From positions 62,001-126,000 of the forward strand of contig NZ_FOYY01000003.1 in assembly GCF_900112445.1 (NCBI RefSeq): a stretch of 64,000 bases of DNA, in the 5' to 3' direction. This document shows positions 1 to 8,875 of the stretch, in pieces; the first letter of the stretch is position 1, and every line of letters starts with the position of its first letter. Origin of the DNA: Thiomicrospira sp. ALE5 (GTDB lineage: Bacteria; Pseudomonadota; Gammaproteobacteria; Thiomicrospirales; Thiomicrospiraceae). The position numbers and the translations under genes were made by a program. The notes under the pieces are model-generated. The model saw only the letters and a list, made by a program, of their open reading frames with translations. It had not been told where the DNA came from and searched no databases.

Positions 1-761
1 GAATCAGTGTCGGTTACCCAACTTCAGAACTGACCCGTTTAAATATGGGCTTGCGTGTTGAAGAAGTAGGTGTGAACTGTAACGCCAGCGGTTTCCGTGA
101 CTGTAATGATTTTGTAAGAGACTTCGGTAAGCAAAATGCGGTCCTGTCGCTTACCGGTGGTTGGCGCTATGATAGCCGCAACAGTTTTTTCTTCCCAACG
201 GAAGGTCATCGTGCCAGCGTATCGGCGCAAGCTGCTATTCCTGGAACCTCTGACGTGACCTTTTATAAAGTCTTTTTAGATGAAGCCTGGTGGACCCCGC
301 TAACCGATAATTTCACGTTAAAATTATCCGGTTCTTTGGCCTTTGGTGAAGGCTATGGTGATTTGACGCGGTTACCTTTTTATGAGCGCTTCTTTGCCGG
401 TGGGATCGGGTCCGTGCGTGGTTTTGAGCCAAACTCATTAGGTGGCTTTTATACACCAGCGGAAGGATCAAATCGACCACGTGGTGGCGATGCGCGAGCT
501 ATTACAACAGCGGAATTAGTGTTTCCCATGCCTTTAATTGAAGATTCCAGTAATATTCGTTTAAGCTGGTTTGTCGATGGCGGTAATATCTACTCCACGC
601 TGGATGAGGTGGATCCCAGTGAATTTAGAGTGGCTACGGGGCTAGGTTTTTCTTGGATTACACCTGTCGGGCCATTAGCATTTAGCTTTTCAAGGCCGTT
701 AAAAACGGAAAAAGGTGATAAAACGCAGTCATTCCAATTTAGCTTAGGGGTTCCTTTTTAA
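1..761 (+). CDS. bamA: Outer membrane protein assembly factor BamA, C-terminal part
   Basis: The gene is cut by the window start; the reading frame is open from base 3 and ends at 761. The product is the C-terminal half of the BamA beta-barrel, the outer-membrane insertase core of the BAM complex. Visible are the FFAGGIGSVRGFEPNSLG segment (the conserved lid-loop VRGF motif, residues about 135-150 of the visible part), alternating aromatic beta strands, and a C-terminal strand ending in Phe (SLGVPF), as expected of an outer-membrane barrel. The following skp-lpxD-fabZ-lpxA-lpxB order is the classic gammaproteobacterial arrangement and supports the call. The POTRA domains lie outside the window. 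Confidence 0.95.
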   Translation, partial: ISVGYPTSELTRLNMGLRVEEVGVNCNASGFRDCNDFVRDFGKQNAVLSLTGGWRYDSRNSFFFPTEGHRASVSAQAAIPGTSDVTFYKVFLDEAWWTPLTDNFTLKLSGSLAFGEGYGDLTRLPFYERFFAGGIGSVRGFEPNSLGGFYTPAEGSNRPRGGDARAITTAELVFPMPLIEDSSNIRLSWFVDGGNIYSTLDEVDPSEFRVATGLGFSWITPVGPLAFSFSRPLKTEKGDKTQSFQFSLGVPF

Positions 762-826
762 TCGATAAGCTTACAAAAAATGAGTGAATGCTTTATATTA
801 ATTTACATTTTGAGCGGAATATAAGT

Positions 827-1369
827 ATGCGTCGTTGGTTGGCAATAAGTTTTATCGCTGGTTTTTTAGGCTTGCAGTCTTTACCGTTAGTTGCGCAAAC
901 TGGCGCGGTAAAGGTGGGGGTCGTGAATGTTGCTGTGTTGCTCGAACAGTCGCCCCAGGCTAAACGTGCCAGTGCAAGTTTAGAAAGCGAGTTCTCATCA
1001 CAGCAGCAAGAGCTCATTGAGCTTAATAACAAGATGGAGCAAAAACAACGTGGGTTCAATCGTGATCAGTTGGCCATGACAGAGTCACAACAAAACTTAC
1101 GGGAACGTGAAATTGCAATTTTGGGTCGAGAAATCCAGCGTAAACGTAATGATGTACAGGAATTGCTTAATATAAGACGCAATGAAGAATTGGCCAAGTT
1201 ACAAAATGTGGTGAATGATGCGATTCGTGAAGTAGGGCAGCGTGAAGGGTTTGACCTGATATTGTACGAGGGTATTGCATTTACCAGTGCGCGAGTGGAT
1301 TTAACCCAACAAGTTTTATCCTATATGACGGAGCTGCACGACCGGTCTAGCACCGAATTTAATCGCTAG
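827..1369 (+). CDS. skp: Periplasmic chaperone Skp (OmpH family)
   Basis: Skp is a trimeric periplasmic holdase that carries unfolded outer-membrane proteins to BamA. The ATG at 827 is preferred because it begins a clear signal peptide: MRRW, then a hydrophobic stretch to about residue 22 and a likely cleavage near LVA-Q. An upstream in-frame start at 788 would bury the signal. The mature part begins with VGVVNVAVLLEQSPQ, typical of the OmpH family, followed by a long charged coiled coil (about residues 45-130) rich in Gln, Glu and Arg. The gene sits between bamA and lpxD as in E. coli. Confidence 0.93.
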   Translation: MRRWLAISFIAGFLGLQSLPLVAQTGAVKVGVVNVAVLLEQSPQAKRASASLESEFSSQQQELIELNNKMEQKQRGFNRDQLAMTESQQNLREREIAILGREIQRKRNDVQELLNIRRNEELAKLQNVVNDAIREVGQREGFDLILYEGIAFTSARVDLTQQVLSYMTELHDRSSTEFNR

Positions 1370-1403
1370 TCATACATTAAAATAAGCTATAGAACAAAGG
1401 TAG

Positions 1404-2462
1404 GTGCTTGTGGGATATACAGGTCAACAGTTGCTTAATCACTTGCAGCAAGCAGGCATGGAAGCGATTGCTCATGGCGAGCTACCTAGCGATTTGGTTG
1501 GCGTTGCACCGCTGTGTCAGTCCAATCAACAGCAAGTCAGTTTTGTGAGTCAGGCTAAGTATTTAAAACAGCTGCATGCAACACAAGCAGGCCTGCTATT
1601 GTTAAACCCTTCATGGTTAGATCAGTACACCCTAGATTGTCCGGCTATTTTGGTTGCGGATCCTTACGCAGCTTATGCTTTAGTCTCACAACTGTTTTAT
1701 CCAAACCCACGTCAGGCGTCGGGTATTCATCCACAAGCCGTGGTCAATAGAGGCGCCCAAATTGCATCTTCTGCTGTGATTGGGCCCTTTGTAGTCATTG
1801 AAGCGGGCGCAGTGATTGGTGAAGACGTCGTTATTTCATCGCACAGTCGAATTGCGACGGGCGCCAAAGTAGGTGCCAGAAGTCGAATTGATAATAATGT
1901 ATCCATTCTGCATTACTGTGAAGTCGGTGAGGATTGCCATATTAAATCAGGTGCGGTCATTGGCGGCGATGGTTTTGGTTTTGCACCCTATCAGGGACGC
2001 TGGTTAAAAATTCCTCAAATTGGACGTGTCTTAATAGGTCATCGTGTTTCGATTGGCTCAAATACTTGCATTGATCGTGGCGCCTTGAAAGACACTATAA
2101 TTGGCGATGATTGTATTATCGATAATTTGGTACACATAGCACACAATGTTGAAGTGGGTCAGGGCACAGCTATGGCTGCCCAGGTGGGTATTGCAGGCAG
2201 TACCAAAATTGGCGCTTATTGTGTGTTTGCAGGCCAGGCGGGTGCGGTTGGTCATGTTACTATCGCTGACAAAACAACCTTTATGGCGCGTGGAGCACCT
2301 GCCAGTGATATTGTGGAATCAGGTGTTTATTCAGGTTTTCCGGCCATACCGCACACCCAGTGGCAAAAAAGTAAAGTTCAGATACGCAAACTAAATGATT
2401 TAACACAGCGTGTTAAACAGCTTGAAAAAAAGCTGGCTCAGTTCTCAACGGAAGGTGAATAG
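1404..2462 (+). CDS. lpxD: UDP-3-O-(3-hydroxyacyl)glucosamine N-acyltransferase LpxD
   Basis: LpxD adds the second 3-hydroxyacyl chain, from acyl-ACP, to the glucosamine nitrogen in lipid A synthesis. An N-terminal uridine-binding domain (about 1-100) precedes a left-handed beta-helix of hexapeptide repeats (about 105-315). The catalytic His lies in LVHIAHNVEVG, and the C-terminus is a charged helix. The start is uncertain: GTG at 1404 gives the longest product, but AAAGG at 1396-1400 is better spaced for the in-frame GTG at 1410. A CAGGCCTG palindrome lies inside the gene at 1588. Confidence 0.95.
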   Translation: MLVGYTGQQLLNHLQQAGMEAIAHGELPSDLVGVAPLCQSNQQQVSFVSQAKYLKQLHATQAGLLLLNPSWLDQYTLDCPAILVADPYAAYALVSQLFYPNPRQASGIHPQAVVNRGAQIASSAVIGPFVVIEAGAVIGEDVVISSHSRIATGAKVGARSRIDNNVSILHYCEVGEDCHIKSGAVIGGDGFGFAPYQGRWLKIPQIGRVLIGHRVSIGSNTCIDRGALKDTIIGDDCIIDNLVHIAHNVEVGQGTAMAAQVGIAGSTKIGAYCVFAGQAGAVGHVTIADKTTFMARGAPASDIVESGVYSGFPAIPHTQWQKSKVQIRKLNDLTQRVKQLEKKLAQFSTEGE

Positions 2463-2493
2463 TTGCCTGCTGATTTAATTAGGAAATTAAATA

Positions 2494-2931
2494 ATGTTAG
2501 ATATCAAAGATATATTCGACTACTTGCCACACCGTTATCCATTTTTATTGGTCGATCGGGTGACCGAGATTGAACTTGGGGTTTCGCTTAAAGGTTATAA
2601 AAATGTGACCTTTAATGAGCCGCAGTTTACCGGGCACTTTCCCAATAATCCAATCATGCCGGGGGTGATGATTGTTGAAGCTATGGCACAGTGCACTGGC
2701 ATTTTGGCGTTTAAATCGCAAGAGTTAAAGCCAGATGGCACGACGATGTATTATCTAGCGGCTATAGATAATTGCCGTTTTAGGCAGCCTGCTGTTCCGG
2801 GTGATCGGTTGGATTTTTCGGTTAAGACCACAGGGCAAAAGCGCGGAATTTGGAAGTTTGAGTGTGAAACACGTATTGATGGTAAGGTTATTGCGTCTGC
2901 TGATTTAATGTGTGCAGAACGAAAGGTGTAG
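2494..2931 (+). CDS. fabZ: 3-hydroxyacyl-[acyl-carrier-protein] dehydratase FabZ
   Basis: FabZ dehydrates 3-hydroxyacyl-ACP in fatty-acid elongation and competes with LpxA/LpxD for the same substrate pool, which is why the genes cluster. This is a full-length single hotdog domain of 145 residues. The active-site motif [20 protein letters not shown] supplies the catalytic pair His48 and Glu62. [11 protein letters not shown] near the N-terminus is characteristic. An AGGAAATTAA-type ribosome site precedes the ATG. The gene is co-directional with lpxD and separated by two bases from the lpxA start. Confidence 0.97.
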   Translation: MLDIKDIFDYLPHRYPFLLVDRVTEIELGVSLKGYKNVTFNEPQFTGHFPNNPIMPGVMIVEAMAQCTGILAFKSQELKPDGTTMYYLAAIDNCRFRQPAVPGDRLDFSVKTTGQKRGIWKFECETRIDGKVIASADLMCAERKV

Positions 2932-2933
2932 CT

Positions 2934-3716
2934 ATGTCAGGGTTAATTCATTCAACCGCCGTTATTCATCCGCAAGCCGAATTAGCAGATGATGTGCGGG
3001 TAGGCCCATTTTGTGTCGTTGGGGCGAATGTCAAAATAGAGCAAGGCTGTCAGCTCGATGCCCATGTGGTGATTGAAGGGCACAGCCACATTGGGCCCAA
3101 TAATCGTTTTTTTCCATTTAGTTGCATTGGTGCAGAACCCCAAGATAAAAAGTATCGTAATGAACCTACCGAGTTACGCATAGGCACCGATAACACTTTT
3201 CGTGAAAATGTGACGGTTAATACGGGCACGGTGCAAGACCTTGGTTACACGGCCATCGGTGATCATAATTGGATCATGGCAGGCGTGCATATTGCCCATG
3301 ATTGTATCGTAGGTAATAACACGATTTTTGCTAATGCCGTGGCACTTGCCGGTCATGTGAAAGTCGATGATTGGGCTATCTTAGGTGGCTACACCCTGGT
3401 TCATCAATTTTGTCACATTGGTGCGCATGCGTTTTGTGGTATGGGTAGTGTCATTAACCAGGATGTGCCTAATTATGTGGTGGTGTCAGGCAATATTGCC
3501 AAACCACACGGGATTAACTCAGAAGGCTTAAAGCGTCGAGATTTTGATGAGGCACAAATCAGTTTAATTAAAAAAGCCTATCGTATCTTGTACCGTAAAG
3601 AATTTAAGTTAAACGATGCAATTATTGAAATACAAGCGCTGAATGATCATCGAGGCACACTCGATTCATTAGTGGCGTTTTTATCGCAAGATCATCATAG
3701 TGGCATTATCCGCTAG
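2934..3716 (+). CDS. lpxA: Acyl-ACP--UDP-N-acetylglucosamine O-acyltransferase LpxA
   Basis: LpxA catalyses the first committed lipid A step, acylation of UDP-GlcNAc at O-3. The ATG at 2934 directly after the fabZ stop is chosen over an upstream in-frame start that would overlap fabZ. The 260-residue product has a hexapeptide-repeat beta-helix (about 5-185) and an alpha-helical C-terminal domain (LKRRDFDEAQI onward). The catalytic His is H122 in GVHIAHDCIVG. Length and motifs are standard. Confidence 0.97.
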   Translation: MSGLIHSTAVIHPQAELADDVRVGPFCVVGANVKIEQGCQLDAHVVIEGHSHIGPNNRFFPFSCIGAEPQDKKYRNEPTELRIGTDNTFRENVTVNTGTVQDLGYTAIGDHNWIMAGVHIAHDCIVGNNTIFANAVALAGHVKVDDWAILGGYTLVHQFCHIGAHAFCGMGSVINQDVPNYVVVSGNIAKPHGINSEGLKRRDFDEAQISLIKKAYRILYRKEFKLNDAIIEIQALNDHRGTLDSLVAFLSQDHHSGIIR

Positions 3717-3720
3717 AGCG

Positions 3721-4902
3721 ATGTTAAATCAACATGAGCCAGTTTTTGCGCTGGTTGCTGGGGAACTGTCCGGTGATACTCTCGGCGCTGATTTGATGCA
3801 GGGCTTGCTTGATCTTTATCCTAATGCACGTTTTGTGGGGATCGGCGGACCTAAAATGCAAGCCTTGGGATTAGAGAGTTGGGCGGATATGAGTCAGCTC
3901 TCTATTATGGGTTTTGCCGAAGTCATTAAACACCTACCTAAATTATTAAAATTGCGAGCCCATTTAGCGGCACGGATCATCGCGCTGAAACCCCATGCTT
4001 TTATTGGCATTGATGCGCCTGATTTTAATTTAGGCTTGGCCAAAAAGCTGAAACAAGCAGGCCTGGTTACCTTACACTATGTTAGCCCGTCTATTTGGGC
4101 ATGGCGTCCTAAACGTATTCATAAGATTAAAAACTCTGTATCGGGGATGCTGGTACTGTTTCCTTTTGAAGAAGCCATTTATCAGCAACACCAGATTCCG
4201 GTGACCTGTGTTGGCCACCCCCTTGCGCAACAGGTTGCCAATAACCCTGATGAACCTGCGCTCATTAGTGCGGCAAAGACAACGCTGGGTATTACGAATG
4301 AGCAGCCATTGATGGCGGTATTACCGGGTTCGCGTTTAAGTGAAGTTACTAGCATGGCGCCTGTTTATTTGGCAACGCTTTTAAAACTACATCCGCGTTT
4401 TCCGGCCTACCAGTTTGTTATTCCATGCGTTAACCAGCGAGTTTATGAGCTACTGGCAGACATGGTGGCGCATCAAGCACCAGGCCTGCCGATTAAGTTG
4501 GTGCAAGTGCCCGCGCAAACGGTCATGCAAGCGAGTGATTTGGTATTGGTGACATCGGGTACGGCGACACTCGAAACCGCGTTAATGGCGCGTCCGATGG
4601 TCATTGCGATTAAGGTTCACCCCCTGTCTTATTGGATAATGAAGCGTATGGCGTTATTACCCTGGGTGGGCTTACCAAATATTTTGGCGCAGCAAACTAT
4701 CGTACCGGAATTTATTCAACATGATGCTCGTGCTGATAAATTAGCCTTAGCTTTGGGTCAGTTAATAATAGATTCCCAAGTGCGTGATGCCCAGCGACAG
4801 CACTTTTATCAGCTTAAACAGACTCTGCAACGTGACTCTGGGCGCTTAGCTGCCCAAGCCGTGTCTGAACTCGCCGGTTTAAACAAGGCAAAAGTGTCAT
4901 GA
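3721..4902 (+). CDS. lpxB: Lipid-A-disaccharide synthase LpxB
   Basis: LpxB (GT19) condenses UDP-2,3-diacylglucosamine with lipid X to give the lipid A disaccharide at the inner membrane. The ATG at 3721 is preferred; the longer frame from GTG 3700 overlaps lpxA and adds seven unconserved residues. Family motifs visible are VAGELSGDTLGADL at the N-terminus, YVSPSIWAWRPKRI in the middle, LPGSRLSEV, and VTSGTATLETALM near the C-terminus. The 393-residue length is normal. The gene overlaps rnhB by four bases (ATGA). Palindromes CAGGCCTG lie at 4058 and 4481. Confidence 0.97.
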   Translation: MLNQHEPVFALVAGELSGDTLGADLMQGLLDLYPNARFVGIGGPKMQALGLESWADMSQLSIMGFAEVIKHLPKLLKLRAHLAARIIALKPHAFIGIDAPDFNLGLAKKLKQAGLVTLHYVSPSIWAWRPKRIHKIKNSVSGMLVLFPFEEAIYQQHQIPVTCVGHPLAQQVANNPDEPALISAAKTTLGITNEQPLMAVLPGSRLSEVTSMAPVYLATLLKLHPRFPAYQFVIPCVNQRVYELLADMVAHQAPGLPIKLVQVPAQTVMQASDLVLVTSGTATLETALMARPMVIAIKVHPLSYWIMKRMALLPWVGLPNILAQQTIVPEFIQHDARADKLALALGQLIIDSQVRDAQRQHFYQLKQTLQRDSGRLAAQAVSELAGLNKAKVS

Positions 4903-5516
4903 GCCAATCGAATCTTGACTTAGCGCCGATTAGGCTAGCCGCCAAAGACTATCCCTATTCAGTTGGGGTGGATGAAGTGGGCCGAGGTCCTTTGGTGGGT
5001 GAGGTGGTTGCGGCGGCGGTGATTTTGCCTGCCGACCATGGTTTATTGTTAACCGACTCAAAAAAACTATCGGCAAAAAAGCGTGAATCCTTGGCCGAGC
5101 AAATTAAAGCGGTGGCGGTGGATTATGCTATTGTGGGGGCATCGCCGGCACAAGTTGACCAGTACAACATTTTGCAGGCGACCCTATGGGCGATGAGGCA
5201 GGCTGTACTTCAATTAAAGCATCCCATTAAACAGGTTTATGTCGATGGCAATCGTTGTCCTGATTTAGACTGTTCTTGCCAACCCGTGGTAAAAGGGGAT
5301 TTGCGTCTTGATATTATCAGTGCGGCGGCCATTATTGCCAAGGTTTATCGTGATCAGCAAATGATGCAATTACACCAGCAGTTTCCAGAATATGGTTTTG
5401 ATCGGCATAAGGGCTATCCTACGCCAGTGCATCTAAAAGCGCTCGCAGACTATGGCGCGCTACCGATGCACCGTAAGAGTTTTAAGCCGGTAAATGATGT
5501 GTTGAATCGCAGTTGA
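4899..5516 (+). CDS. rnhB: Ribonuclease HII
   Basis: RNase HII cleaves the RNA strand of RNA/DNA hybrids and removes misincorporated ribonucleotides. The 205-residue protein has the hallmark VGVDEVGRGPLVG near residues 22-34 with acidic catalytic residues D25 and E26, then YVDGN, and IISAAAIIAKVYRD carrying further active-site acids. The C-terminal YGFDRHKGYPTPVH segment is typical of the family. It is translationally coupled to lpxB by a 4-base overlap and is the usual last gene of this cluster. Confidence 0.97.
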   Translation: MSQSNLDLAPIRLAAKDYPYSVGVDEVGRGPLVGEVVAAAVILPADHGLLLTDSKKLSAKKRESLAEQIKAVAVDYAIVGASPAQVDQYNILQATLWAMRQAVLQLKHPIKQVYVDGNRCPDLDCSCQPVVKGDLRLDIISAAAIIAKVYRDQQMMQLHQQFPEYGFDRHKGYPTPVHLKALADYGALPMHRKSFKPVNDVLNRS

Positions 5517-5539
5517 GTGTGGTGTAGTTTTGTTATACT
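5513..5539 (+). promoter_or_regulatory. Candidate sigma-70 promoter for cheV
   Basis: An extended -10 box TGTTATACT (5531-5539) is preceded by TTGAGT (5513-5518) with a short 15-base spacer. It lies in the rnhB-cheV gap about 45 bases before the cheV ATG, where a new transcription unit is expected. It was judged by eye only. Confidence 0.45.
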
Positions 5540-5583
5540 AAAAGCATTTTTGAGAAACTAAATTCGTTAAAAGTGAGTGGCTT

Positions 5584-6570
5584 ATGTCGGCAAGTCTTGA
5601 GCAAATTGAAAAAACCGCTAACCTGAGTAAAAACAATCAATTGAGCTTGATGGTTTTTCAAGTGCATTTTAGTGATGAGCAACATCGTGAGCCGCCGTTT
5701 TATGGTATGAACGTTTTTAAAGTCAGAGAAGTGTTAGAGGGGCGCGCTTACCCTATATCCCCGATGCCAGATACTAATCACTTGGTTGAAGGTATGATTG
5801 AGTTACGTGGTGTTTACCTGCCCGTCATTGATTTGCCTCAGTGGATGGGTTACACCATGACTCCAGAGCAGCGTGAAAAATCAATCATTATCGTAGCCGA
5901 TTTTAGTCGTAATTTTATAGGCTTACGTGTAGCGCATATTCATGGCGTGGAAGAAAAAGATTGGCAGGACATTAAACCGGCTAGTAATTACAACCTCAAT
6001 GCACAATCTGCACAGATCGTTAACCACACCTATTTAGAAAACTCTGACAAGCTTTGTTATATTCTCGATATTGAAAAACTATTGATTGAAGCCATGCCCT
6101 CAATGGCCAAGAAAATTTTCTCTTCAGCAGAAGAAGTTGACCCCTCATTAGTTAAGTTAAGTGAACTGGTGCGTACTAAAACATTGCTTTATGCCGAAGA
6201 CAGTCGCTCGATTCAACAGTATATGAATCAGGTATTTGAGCGTTTGGGTATTCCAGTAAAAGGCTTTGATAATGGCCGTCTACTGCTAAATTATTTGGCA
6301 AGTTTAGAAAATATAGACGACATTTCGATGGTATTTACAGATCTAGAAATGCCAGTAGCATCGGGTCACACAGTTATCAAGGAAATGCGCGCCCATCCAG
6401 AATGGCACAAGCTGCCGATTGTTGTGCATACTTCAATGACCAGTGAGAATAATGAGCGAGAAGTACTCGCGATGGGGGCCGATGGCTTTATTGGTAAGGT
6501 GGATACCCATTTGATTGTTAATACTATTGAAAAATTACAACAAACCCATCCACGCTTCAAAAAAGCCTAA
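5584..6570 (+). CDS. cheV: Chemotaxis coupling/adaptor protein CheV
   Basis: CheV couples chemoreceptors to CheA and may buffer signalling by phosphorylation. The N-terminal part (about 20-170) is a CheW-like domain, with FKVREVLEG, IELRGVYLPVIDLP and the internal beta-barrel pattern. The C-terminal part (about 195-320) is a receiver domain: LLYAEDSRSIQQYM carries the acidic pocket, VFTDLEMPV holds the phospho-acceptor Asp, VVHTSM the switch Thr/Ser, and FIGKVD the conserved Lys. The gene stands alone, followed by a strong terminator, so it is probably monocistronic. The presence of CheV implies a motile, chemotactic host. Confidence 0.93.
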   Translation: MSASLEQIEKTANLSKNNQLSLMVFQVHFSDEQHREPPFYGMNVFKVREVLEGRAYPISPMPDTNHLVEGMIELRGVYLPVIDLPQWMGYTMTPEQREKSIIIVADFSRNFIGLRVAHIHGVEEKDWQDIKPASNYNLNAQSAQIVNHTYLENSDKLCYILDIEKLLIEAMPSMAKKIFSSAEEVDPSLVKLSELVRTKTLLYAEDSRSIQQYMNQVFERLGIPVKGFDNGRLLLNYLASLENIDDISMVFTDLEMPVASGHTVIKEMRAHPEWHKLPIVVHTSMTSENNEREVLAMGADGFIGKVDTHLIVNTIEKLQQTHPRFKKA

Positions 6571-6590
6571 TTATCAAAAAATTAAGCCAT

Positions 6591-6621
6591 AAAAAAAACC
6601 GCCTGATCAGGGCGGTTTTTT
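6591..6621. terminator. Bidirectional rho-independent terminator
   Basis: CCGCC (6599-6603) pairs with GGCGG (6611-6615) around a seven-base loop. The stem is extended by A-rich and T-rich flanks (6593-6598 with 6616-6621), so the hairpin works from both directions. It lies between convergent cheV and the L36 gene. Confidence 0.9.
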
Positions 6622-6659
6622 GTATCATCCGGTTGCGTCTAAATTAAGACGCTATTCAA

Positions 6660-6785
6660 TTAACGCTGACGCGCTTTGAACTTAGGATTGGTTTTACAAA
6701 TAACGTAAACCTTACCGCGACGACGCACAACTTGGCAGTCTTTATGACGTGTTTTTGCTGATTTTAATGAAGATAAAATTTTCAT
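6660..6785 (-). CDS. ykgO: 50S ribosomal protein L36, type B
   Basis: A 41-residue ORF reads [16 protein letters not shown], then [16 protein letters not shown] and a basic tail KFKARQR. This matches the alternative L36 paralogue (YkgO/RpmJ2), which lacks the CxxC part of the zinc ribbon found in type A L36. In many proteobacteria this form replaces the zinc-binding one when zinc is scarce, under Zur control. No Zur site was confirmed upstream here. It is convergent with cheV and shares its terminator. The ATG lies at 6785. Confidence 0.93.
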   Translation of the reverse strand: MKILSSLKSAKTRHKDCQVVRRRGKVYVICKTNPKFKARQR

Positions 6786-6910
6786 GATTATTACCTAGGT
6801 TAGTGTTGATTCAAATTTGAAGTGCGCATTCTACTCACAATTCCCCTAAATGTCTAGCGATTACAATCAATAATACACAAGATAAGGGGTTTAAGGTATC
6901 CTAGGCACTT

Positions 6911-8863
6911 TTGGATCAATGTGATACTGAGGGCAGATGTTTGGCTAAACCCGACCTAAAAACGACCTTAACGACTATTTTTGCCAGCAACGGCAGGCTC
7001 AGTGAGTTTGTCGAGGGCTATCAGCCGCGTCAAGCCCAAGTTGATTTAGCCCAAGCGGTCGCTAAATCGATTGATGATGCAGGCCTGCTCGTTGCCGAAG
7101 CAGGGACGGGTACGGGTAAAACCTTTGCCTATCTCATCCCAGCAATTTTATCAGGCAAAAAAATCTTGGTATCTACCGCCACCAAAAATCTGCAGCAGCA
7201 ACTTGTCAGCAAAGACTTGCCAAAATTAAAAAAAATTTGTCAGCGCTACCCTAAAATCCTATTGCTAAAAGGGCGAGAAAACTATCTTTGCCAAGCAAGG
7301 TTAGAGTTAGCGCCGCTGCAAGACGCATTAACCAAAACTGAAAAACAAACGCTCGGACAGATTCAAGTGTGGGCCAGCAAAACCAAAACCGGCGATTTAA
7401 GTGAATGCCCAGGTTTAGCTGAAACAGATGGACTATGGCAAAAAGTCTGTGCCAAATTGGAGTTTTGCCAAGCCAATAATTGCCAAAAAGACAGTGAGTG
7501 TTTTTATCCGCAACGCAAAGTACAAGCCAGCGAAGCCGATATTATTGTGGTTAACCATCATTTGTTTTGTGCTGATCTGGCATTGCGCGAACAAGGAATT
7601 AATGAGCTGTTACCAGCGTGTGATGTATATATATTTGACGAAGCGCATCAACTCGCCGACATCGCCGCACAGTTTTTAGGGTTTAACCTCAGTCGTTTTC
7701 AACTTGAAGAACTGGTTCGTGAAATAAAAGAAGCGCAGGCGTCTGAAGCTGCCGATAGTCAAGAGCTAGTCGATCGTGCTCAGGCATTGCAAGCGCATCT
7801 TAAGGCTCTCAACGCGACATTAGGCAGTTGGGATAAACGTTGGACATGGCAAGAGCTACAAGCGACCTCAGCGTTTATGGACACGGTCGATGAATTACTC
7901 AGTCATTTGCAAGCGCTTTATGATCAACTTAGCCAGTTAGAGAAGCGCGGTAAGTTATTAGCGAGTTTGGCACGAAAAGTCCAAGGTTGGGTCGACAACC
8001 TTGCTCATTGGATTCAAAGTGATGACCCCACTCAGGTACGCTGGGTAGAATCATCGCAAGCGCGTTTTCGGTTAAGTTTAGTGCCACTGAATGTGGATGG
8101 CCCGTTTAATCGACAACGCGCCGCACTCGGTGGCAGTTGGATTTTTACGTCAGCGACCCTCAGTGTGCAGGGGCAGTTTGACTATTTTATGCATCGGCTG
8201 GGCTTACAAAAAGCAGAGACCCTTTCTTTAGCCAGTCCGTTTGATTATGCCAAACAAGCCGCGATTTACCATCCTGTTGGTTTGCCTGACCCCAAACAAA
8301 GCGATTACATTAAAATCTGTTTGCGTGCCATCTGGCCGTTATTACAATTGAGTGGTGGTCGAGCATTTTTACTCTTTACCAGCTTCAAAGCACTCAATGA
8401 GGCAAAAGCGATTTTAGCGCCACACTGGGATGGCAAGTTATTTGTGCAGGGTGAGGGCGATAAAAATAGTTTGCTAGAGCAGTTTAAACTGGCCAAGCGG
8501 GGTATTTTGCTGGGCACGCAAAGTTTTTGGGAAGGGGTAGATGTGAAAGGGGACGCGTTACAACTCGTTATGATCGACCGTATTCCGTTTAGTCCGCCTG
8601 ATGACCCGATTGTGCAAGCACGCGAAGCCTATTTGAAATCACAAGGCTTAAACGGTTTTGCCCATTTTCAGTTACCTGAAGCGGTCATGAATCTTAAACA
8701 AGGCTGTGGCCGTTTAATTCGTGATACCGAGGATCGTGGCGTATTGGTGTTATGTGATCCGCGCTTAACCCAAAAAGGCTATGGCAAACGCATTCGTGAT
8801 AGTTTGCCGCCTTTTCCCTGGTATGAGCAGCCTGACCCGGTTAAACAGTTTTTATCGAAATAA
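6911..8863 (+). CDS. ATP-dependent DNA helicase, DinG/YoaA family
   Basis: This is a superfamily 2 XPD-like 5'-3' helicase acting in DNA repair and replication-fork processing. Walker A AEAGTGTGKTFAYL lies near residue 60, DEAH is in IFDEAHQLAD, and the late motif QGCGRLIRDTEDRG is canonical. Cysteines in NYLCQ and in VCAKLEFCQANNCQKDSECFYP are placed to bind the family's 4Fe-4S cluster. The length of 650 residues favours YoaA over the longer E. coli DinG. The start is uncertain: TTG 6911 opens the frame and a second TTG occurs ten codons later. A CAGGCCTG palindrome lies at 7080. Confidence 0.92.
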   Translation: MDQCDTEGRCLAKPDLKTTLTTIFASNGRLSEFVEGYQPRQAQVDLAQAVAKSIDDAGLLVAEAGTGTGKTFAYLIPAILSGKKILVSTATKNLQQQLVSKDLPKLKKICQRYPKILLLKGRENYLCQARLELAPLQDALTKTEKQTLGQIQVWASKTKTGDLSECPGLAETDGLWQKVCAKLEFCQANNCQKDSECFYPQRKVQASEADIIVVNHHLFCADLALREQGINELLPACDVYIFDEAHQLADIAAQFLGFNLSRFQLEELVREIKEAQASEAADSQELVDRAQALQAHLKALNATLGSWDKRWTWQELQATSAFMDTVDELLSHLQALYDQLSQLEKRGKLLASLARKVQGWVDNLAHWIQSDDPTQVRWVESSQARFRLSLVPLNVDGPFNRQRAALGGSWIFTSATLSVQGQFDYFMHRLGLQKAETLSLASPFDYAKQAAIYHPVGLPDPKQSDYIKICLRAIWPLLQLSGGRAFLLFTSFKALNEAKAILAPHWDGKLFVQGEGDKNSLLEQFKLAKRGILLGTQSFWEGVDVKGDALQLVMIDRIPFSPPDDPIVQAREAYLKSQGLNGFAHFQLPEAVMNLKQGCGRLIRDTEDRGVLVLCDPRLTQKGYGKRIRDSLPPFPWYEQPDPVKQFLSK

Positions 8864-8875
8864 AGGATAGTCTGC

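Noticed and set aside
39-230. Opposite-strand ORFs inside bamA and many other genes
   Set aside because: They lie antisense within well-supported genes and show no family motifs or ribosome sites.
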